Of a stretch of DNA of 64,000 nt, positions 58,985 to 64,000 are shown in pieces; positions within the stretch are counted from its first letter, which is position 1; each line of letters starts with the position of its first letter. The stretch comes from Opitutus sp. (GTDB taxonomy: Bacteria > Verrucomicrobiota > Verrucomicrobiia > Opitutales > Opitutaceae): contig JANPZY010000004.1 of assembly GCA_024707325.1 (NCBI GenBank), positions 744,001-808,000 on the forward strand, written 5' to 3'. The translations under genes were made by a program, and so were the position numbers. Under the pieces are notes generated by a model, which worked only from the letters and a program-made list of their open reading frames with translations, was not told the origin of the DNA and ran no database searches.

Positions 58985-60838
58985 ATGAATTCCGAAGCTG
59001 TCTCTGCACTCCTCACCAAGAACCCGTCCCTCAAGACGGCAAAAGCCAAGTTCGAGGCGATGGAGCCCGGAGCCTACGTGATGCACCGCAGCTGGGGATT
59101 CGGTCAGATCAAGAGTTACGACGAGTCCGCGCAGCGCCTGATCATCGATTTCAAGGGCAAGCCCGCCCACCCCATGGATCCCGCTTTCTGCGTGAACACC
59201 ATGGAGATCCTCCCGCCGAAGCATCTGCTCGTCCGGAAGGAAACCGAGTCGGCCACGATCGCCGAACTGATTGCCAACAACCCCGCCCAGCTCGTCGTCG
59301 AAGCGCTCGAATCCTATCCGAACCGCGCCACGACGGTGATCGACCTCGAGCTCACGCTCGCGCAAGTCATCGGCGAAGATAAGTTCAAGAAGTGGTGGGC
59401 GTCCGCCAAGAAGGCGCTGGCCAAGGACCCGCGCGTGGCGATTCCGGAAAAGAAGACCGAGTGCTATGTCCTTCGTGATACGCCGGTGTCCGCCGAGGAC
59501 GAAATCCTCGAGCAATTCCAAGGCACCCGCTCGGCCCGCCGCCGCATCGCTCTCGCCGAAGAGCTGCTCGGCACGATCAACAAGAAAGATCTCAAGACCG
59601 ACCTCTCCTCGATCCTCACTGGCGTCGCCGACGCGGTGAAGACCAGTAATCAGATCGACGAAGCCGAGCGCCTCTACGGTGCCTACATCCGCGACGAGCT
59701 CGCGAAGCAGATCGGCGTCGACAGCAGCACATTCGAACCGCAGCAATCCACCCTCGTCAGCGACGTCCGCGAGCTCCCTGCTGTCGCCGAGAAGATCCCG
59801 GTTCACTTCCAAGGCCGCTTCCTCGAACTCGTCGATGCGACCCATCCGATCGAGAGCCGCGACATCATCTTCAACCTGCTCAAGTCGTCGCAGGGCAAGT
59901 TCACGACCGAGTGCATCAATTTCCTCGTCGAGCACGGCCACTCCGACGAACTCGCCGCCACTCTCAAGCGCTGGCAAACCGAGCAAAATCTCCGTGCTCC
60001 GGTTCTCCTCTGGATCGTCAAGAACCGCCACTCGAAGAAATTCGCCAAGCTGCTCAACGACCTCATCACGCCGCGCCTGCTCGGCGCGATCTTCTTCGCG
60101 ATCGATTACGAGGCGCTGCAGGCCGCGAGCGCGCGCCGCATCCCGCTCGCCGATATTCTCAGCGAAGACACCGATCTCATCAGCGATCTGCTTTCGACCG
60201 CCGATCCCGAGACCGCGCGCGATCTCGCGAACACGCTGATGCTGAACCAGGGCTTCGAGGAACTCACCAAGAAGTCTCTCCTCGCCCGCTTCATCAAAAT
60301 CTTCCCGAAGATCCAGTCGCTCGTTGCGGCTGATGCCGAGGGCAAGGAAGAGCAGCTCCTCGTTTCCAAGGCCTCCTACGAGCGCAAGCGCGAGGAATAC
60401 GAGAACATCGTTTCCAAGAAGATTCCGGAAAACTCCAAGGCCATCGCCGTCGCCCGCGAACACGGTGACCTCAAGGAGAATTCCGAATACAAGATGGCCA
60501 AGCAGGACCAGCAGGTCCTCATGGCCCAGAAGGCGCACCTGGAACGCGAGCTCGGCCACGCCCGCATCACCGATTTCAAGGAAGCCACGACCGATCAGGT
60601 CAGCGTCGGCTCCATCGTCGAAGTTCGCTCCGAGTCCACGGGCCAGACCACGCGCTACACGCTGCTCGGCGCTTGGGACAGCGATCCCGAGAACCACGTG
60701 ATTTCCTACAAGACGGCACTCGGCGCCGCTCTCCTTGGCAAGAAAGCCGGCGAGCCCGTGAAAGTGCGTTCCGGCGCCGCCGAAGAGAATTACACGATCC
60801 TCAGCATCGCCCGCTACGCGGACACCGTGCAGAGCTGA
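58985..60838 (+). CDS. Transcript cleavage factor GreA/GreB type with long N-terminal extension
   Basis: The 617-residue protein has a GreA-like C-terminal part from about residue 455. The coiled-coil tip acidic motif appears in AREHGDLKENSEYKMAKQ (with the typical GDLxENxEY) and the globular domain ends IVEVRSESTGQTTRYTLLG (split at STG). About 450 residues precede it; they start with a small beta-rich segment (YVMHRSWGFGQIKSYD) and continue as helical repeats. Bacterial GreA has about 158 residues. Chlamydiae have similarly long versions, which supports a PVC relationship. It rescues backtracked RNA polymerase; the extension's role is unknown. Confidence 0.9.
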   Translation: MNSEAVSALLTKNPSLKTAKAKFEAMEPGAYVMHRSWGFGQIKSYDESAQRLIIDFKGKPAHPMDPAFCVNTMEILPPKHLLVRKETESATIAELIANNPAQLVVEALESYPNRATTVIDLELTLAQVIGEDKFKKWWASAKKALAKDPRVAIPEKKTECYVLRDTPVSAEDEILEQFQGTRSARRRIALAEELLGTINKKDLKTDLSSILTGVADAVKTSNQIDEAERLYGAYIRDELAKQIGVDSSTFEPQQSTLVSDVRELPAVAEKIPVHFQGRFLELVDATHPIESRDIIFNLLKSSQGKFTTECINFLVEHGHSDELAATLKRWQTEQNLRAPVLLWIVKNRHSKKFAKLLNDLITPRLLGAIFFAIDYEALQAASARRIPLADILSEDTDLISDLLSTADPETARDLANTLMLNQGFEELTKKSLLARFIKIFPKIQSLVAADAEGKEEQLLVSKASYERKREEYENIVSKKIPENSKAIAVAREHGDLKENSEYKMAKQDQQVLMAQKAHLERELGHARITDFKEATTDQVSVGSIVEVRSESTGQTTRYTLLGAWDSDPENHVISYKTALGAALLGKKAGEPVKVRSGAAEENYTILSIARYADTVQS

Positions 60839-60856
60839 GCTCGTCTCCCCCTCACG

Positions 60857-60889
60857 AAAAGCGCCGCCTCACCGGGCGGCGCTTTTTTT
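60857..60889 (+). terminator. Terminator after the GreA-like gene
   Basis: The arms AAAGCGCCGCC and GGCGGCGCTTT enclose a short loop and are followed by a T-run. The ATG of the LysE gene lies directly at the end of the T-run, so that gene must be read from a transcript that passes or starts within this hairpin. Confidence 0.9.
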
Positions 60890-61501
60890 ATGCCTCCACT
60901 GCTCAAAGGATTCGTCATCGGCTTCTCGCTCGCCGCCCCCGTCGGTCCGATCGGACTGCTCTGCCTGCGCCGTTCGCTCGCGCACGGGCGCCTGGCGGGG
61001 TTCGTTTCCGGACTCGGTGCAGCCACCGCGGATGCCCTCTACGGCCTCGTCGCCGCACTCGGGCTCACGGCCCTAGCTCATTTTCTCGTCCAACACCAGG
61101 GCGCGCTGCGCCTCGCCGGCGGACTTTTTCTTCTGTATCTCGGCCTCCGGATGGCGCGCACACCTCCGCCGTCAACGCCGGCGGAATCGCGCCAAGACTC
61201 TGCGCGCCTCGGCGTCGCCTACGTTTCCACCCTGCTGCTCACGCTGACCAACCCGGCCACGATCCTCACGTTTCTCGGCCTCTACGCCGGACTCGGACTG
61301 CAGGAACGTTCCACATCTGCCAGCGCGCTCGTCGTCGGAGTATTTCTCGGCTCGGCCGTGTGGTGGCTGTTTTTGAGCTCCGCCGCCGCGTGGTTCGGAC
61401 GCAAAGCCAACGCGCGCCAACTCCGCTGGATCAATCTCGCCTCCGGCCTATTCCTCGCCGCTTTCGGAGTCTGGCAACTGTTCGCCCCCACGACCGCGTA
61501 A
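60890..61501 (+). CDS. LysE/RhtB-family exporter
   Basis: The 203-residue membrane protein has six helices and the family start FVIGFSLAAPVGPIGLLCLRR, quoted as FVIGFSLAAPVGP and IGLLCLRR. It also has LLTLTNPATILTFLGLYAG in the middle. Members export amino acids or related solutes. The start codon touches the upstream terminator, and array 6 begins 8 bp after the stop codon. Confidence 0.9.
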   Translation: MPPLLKGFVIGFSLAAPVGPIGLLCLRRSLAHGRLAGFVSGLGAATADALYGLVAALGLTALAHFLVQHQGALRLAGGLFLLYLGLRMARTPPPSTPAESRQDSARLGVAYVSTLLLTLTNPATILTFLGLYAGLGLQERSTSASALVVGVFLGSAVWWLFLSSAAAWFGRKANARQLRWINLASGLFLAAFGVWQLFAPTTA

Positions 61502-61508
61502 CGACTCA

Positions 61509-61712
61509 AGCCGCACCTTGTGGCGACTTGGTCCGCACCGTGGCTCGACGCTATCCGGACGTTGGCTCGACCGTGTTCGCACCTTGTCCCGACCCGGTGC
61601 GCAACGTGTCCCGACTCGGGACGGACAGTGGCACGACTCGGTGCGCGCATTGGCATGGCTCGATGCGTTCACCGGCGCGAGTCGGTGCGGACATGGGTCC
61701 GATGCGATGCGC
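61509..61712 (-). repeat. 22-bp repeat array 6 (about 9.5 units)
   Basis: Units in the array-2 orientation begin at 61509, 61531, 61553, 61575, 61597, 61619, 61641, 61663 and 61685 without a phase slip, followed by a partial one. Good matches are GTTCGCACC-TTG-TCCCGACCCG at 61575 and GTGCGCAAC-GTG-TCCCGACTCG at 61597. It fills the space between the LysE gene and the start region of the ArsR-methyltransferase gene. Confidence 0.9.
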
Positions 61713-61753
61713 GGGATTCGTCGTTCTTCGTTGCCTGAGAATGGGCTGAGTCA

Positions 61754-62726
61754 TTGCCAAGCGCCGATCTGAGCGTCAGTTTCGCCACCCTCGTGAACGC
61801 TTCCTGGGAGATTCTTAAAATCCTCGCTGACCCGACTCGCTTGCGTCTGCTGGCGCTGGTCTCGCGCGAAGAACTCTCGGTCGCCGAACTCCAGGAAATC
61901 CTCGGCATGGGGCAGTCGCGCATCTCTTCGCAACTGGCGCTGCTCCGACAGGCCAATCTCGTGTCCGACCGGCGCGACGGAAAACGCGCCTACTACTCCT
62001 TGCGTTCGCCGTTGCCCGAGAAAACCGAGTCGCTGCTGCGCGCGGCAATCGCGTCGGTCCACGATCTGCCGGTGCTCGCCGAGGACCTCACGAATCTCGA
62101 CCGCATCCTCCAGAAGCGGCGCCGCACGCAGGAACAGTATTTCAACCAGATCGCCGGCCGGCTCGGGAAAAACTACTGCCCGGGTCGCTCATGGGAGGCG
62201 ATCGGACACCTCGCGCTGCGACTCACTCCGCAGATCGATATCGCGGATCTCGGCGCGGGAGAAGGCTTGCTATCGCAACTGCTCGCGCGCCGCGCGCGGC
62301 AGGTGTGGTGCATCGACAACTCGCCGCGCATGGTCGAAGTCGGCACGGAGCTCGCGCAGAAAAACGGCTTCGCGAATCTCACCTACAAGCTGGGCGACAT
62401 CGAGCGCGTGCCGTTGCCGGACCGTTCGGTGGATCTGGCGATTCTGTCGCAAGCGCTCCACCACGCGCAGCATCCGCAGGCGGCGGTGAGCGAGGCCTAC
62501 CGCATCCTGCGTCCGGGCGGACAACTGCTGGTGCTCGATCTCAGCGAGCACACGTTTGAAAAAAGCGCGCGATCTTTACGCCGACGTGTGGCTCGGGTTC
62601 ACCGAGAGCGCGTTGCACGGTTTTCTGAAGAAAGCCGGCTTCACCCACGTGGATGTCACGGTGGTCGCGCGCGAAACGATCGAGCCGTTTTTCGAGACGC
62701 TCCTCGCCAGCGGCGTGAAAGCCTGA
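61754..62726 (+). pseudogene. ArsR-type regulator fused to SAM methyltransferase, one frame break
   Basis: Residues 1-100 are an ArsR-like winged helix (ILADPTRLRLLALVSREELSV split at ALV, MGQSRISSQLALLRQANLV). Residues about 140-290 are a class I methyltransferase (IADLGAGEGLLSQLL, DLAILSQALHHAQHP). The frame breaks at the six-A run 62559-62564; with one A fewer it ends LYADVWLGFTESALHGFLKK and so on, to TGA at 62724-62726 (about 323 residues). The start is TTG at 61754. Such fusions often sit near methionine or methyl metabolism; no such neighbour is visible here. Confidence 0.82.
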
Positions 62727-62780
62727 GCGCGCTGCGCTCGCTTCGGATCCACGCGGAAACCGCGCGTCACCGAGCGCCTG

Positions 62781-63818
62781 TTATTCGCGGTCCTCAGCCG
62801 CCGCGCGAGCGAGCTGACGACGGCGCCACGCGAAACCGAGGCCGCACAGCGCGACGCCCCACAGCGCGTAGGTCGACGGTTCAGGAACCATAACGTTCAC
62901 ACCCACGGGATTGAACGGCGTATGGTGCAGCTCGGCATTACTGTAGTTGAGGTTGCCCGTGATGATCTGACCGTTAATCGGAGAGTTATAATTGCTCAGG
63001 TTGATCTGCGGCGCGAGCACGCTGCCGTAGAACTGACCGCCCTGGCCGAGCTTAACATTGCCAGTGCCCGTGATGTTCCAGAGAAGCCGGCCGGCGACGG
63101 ACTCGCCGTTGAAGTTGCCGTTGCCAAAAAGGGTGCGGCCGTCGGCATTGAGCACGTTCACGACCGCGGTCTGATTCGCCCCGATCGCGAACTGGATATC
63201 GGAAAAGTTCTGACCGTTGTAGCGGCCGTTGCTGATCTGGGAGGCGTCCAGATTAAAGATGACCACTCCCGCGTCCGAGGTGTTGGCGCTGAAAATGAGT
63301 TTGTTGGTGTTAACGGAGATGCCGCCCGACGCCTGCGCGGCGGCCAGCGTCTGCGACATGGTGATCGCCTGGCTCTCGAGCGTGACCCAGTTCCAGTTCG
63401 CCGGAGCCGAGCCATTGCGCGGATCACCGGTGCCGGAGTTGATGATCAGCTTCCCGCCCGAACTCTGGAACTGCTTGCTGTTGGCATTGTAGGTGCCGCT
63501 GGCGTTCGGCGTGTAGGCGTAGCCGTTGTTCAGGTGAGAATCGCCTGAGAGTATCAACTGGCCCGCCACGTAGAGCGAAGGGTCGCTGGAAGAGACGAAC
63601 TCCGACTTCATCGCCACCGTGAAGTTCTGGAGCGTGAGGTTGCCCTTCACCGCCAGCCCACCCCAGGAATCCTGCCCCTGGAAGGTCGCGTTGCCGAAAC
63701 TGATGAGGTTATACTCCCGGACCATCGTGTCGAAGTCCCTGACGGCCTGCACATAGGCCTGGCCGCGCATGCTCAACGGAAGCATCGCCAAAAAGGGCGA
63801 GGCACAGACGCAGAACAT
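62781..63818 (-). CDS. Choice-of-anchor A domain protein with PEP-CTERM sorting signal
   Basis: The 345-residue exported protein has an N-terminal signal segment, a choice-of-anchor A domain (NATFQGQDSWGGLAVKGNLTL, quoted as FQGQDSWGGLAVKGN) and a PEP-CTERM tail: VPEPST, a membrane helix and WRRRQ. The PEP-CTERM/exosortase system sorts such proteins to the cell surface or matrix. A GAGGT ribosome binding site lies about 9 bp before the ATG. No exosortase gene is in the window. Confidence 0.9.
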   Translation of the reverse strand: MFCVCASPFLAMLPLSMRGQAYVQAVRDFDTMVREYNLISFGNATFQGQDSWGGLAVKGNLTLQNFTVAMKSEFVSSSDPSLYVAGQLILSGDSHLNNGYAYTPNASGTYNANSKQFQSSGGKLIINSGTGDPRNGSAPANWNWVTLESQAITMSQTLAAAQASGGISVNTNKLIFSANTSDAGVVIFNLDASQISNGRYNGQNFSDIQFAIGANQTAVVNVLNADGRTLFGNGNFNGESVAGRLLWNITGTGNVKLGQGGQFYGSVLAPQINLSNYNSPINGQIITGNLNYSNAELHHTPFNPVGVNVMVPEPSTYALWGVALCGLGFAWRRRQLARAAAEDRE

Positions 63819-64000
63819 AGGGATTACACCTCATATTGGTGGGAATAAAGGCCCCACAGTTGGGGCTGTCAACGCTCTATCGGTTGAGTGCTGGACGGCT
63901 TTAGAGGAAATGATAATTCTTATGCGAAGTGCTGCGTAGCCGGGCCGGCCAGCCAAAGTCACCCGTCAGAATGTCAGCCCCACTTTCGCCCCGGCGGCGC
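63819..64000. other. Upstream region of the PEP-CTERM gene, to window edge
   Basis: No gene was recognised. An AT-richer patch (63825-63925) probably holds the promoter reading toward the PEP-CTERM gene; no exact boxes are assigned. Confidence 0.4.

Overview
The window is high-GC bacterial chromosomal DNA. Its gene content points to the Verrucomicrobiota, most likely the Opitutaceae. The pointers are a transcript-cleavage factor with a very long N-terminal extension (as in the PVC group), PEP-CTERM and choice-of-anchor-A surface proteins, a two-partner-secretion adhesin with MBG repeats, and an ammonium-transport locus with several PII genes. This assignment is inference; no rRNA or tRNA gene was found to confirm it.

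Layout. 1-2.1 kb: a CHASE3-PAS sensor and a stand-alone receiver, followed by the first 22-bp repeat array. 2.3-12.5 kb is an accessory island: a frameshifted FkbM methyltransferase, a decayed REP-associated transposase, the 3' end of an RHS polymorphic toxin with a metalloprotease-like tip and a candidate immunity gene, an IS66 element in the RHS gene (8-bp target duplication), an IS30-family element in an ankyrin lipoprotein gene, a second ankyrin gene and an NHL-repeat protein. 12.7-18.2 kb: thrS, a cupin regulator with a GNAT enzyme, and a CPA2 antiporter. 18.3-24.8 kb: two small membrane proteins, a glnK-amtB-glnK-glnK cluster with sigma-54-type promoter matches, and aspS. 25-38.8 kb: a MASE1 protein, gpmI, a 1,547-residue multi-PAS hybrid kinase, hemH, a second hybrid kinase and a SulP transporter. 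38.8-48.5 kb: ruvC, a TauE/SafE permease, recF, a cyclophilin and the secretion pair tpsB/tpsA. 48.7-64 kb: a putative metallopeptidase, ald, folA, a gamma-carbonic anhydrase-like protein, a nucleoside transporter, an MFS transporter, a double aspartyl-protease lipoprotein, rsmB, the GreA-like factor, a LysE exporter, an ArsR-methyltransferase fusion and a PEP-CTERM protein.

The most distinctive unexplained structure is a family of six intergenic arrays (at about 1.9, 18.3, 26.2, 39.6, 54.7 and 61.6 kb). They are built from a degenerate 22-bp unit that is itself two 11-bp near-palindromic halves, alternating GTGCGCAC-like and GTCGCGAC-like octamers. About 60 units keep phase almost perfectly. 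Four arrays begin within about 10 bp of a stop codon, and both orientations occur. I do not recognise a described family with these properties.

Many long genes here are broken by single-base indels, mostly in homopolymer runs, while most housekeeping genes are intact. Sequencing error is a serious alternative to pseudogenisation, and affected entries say so.
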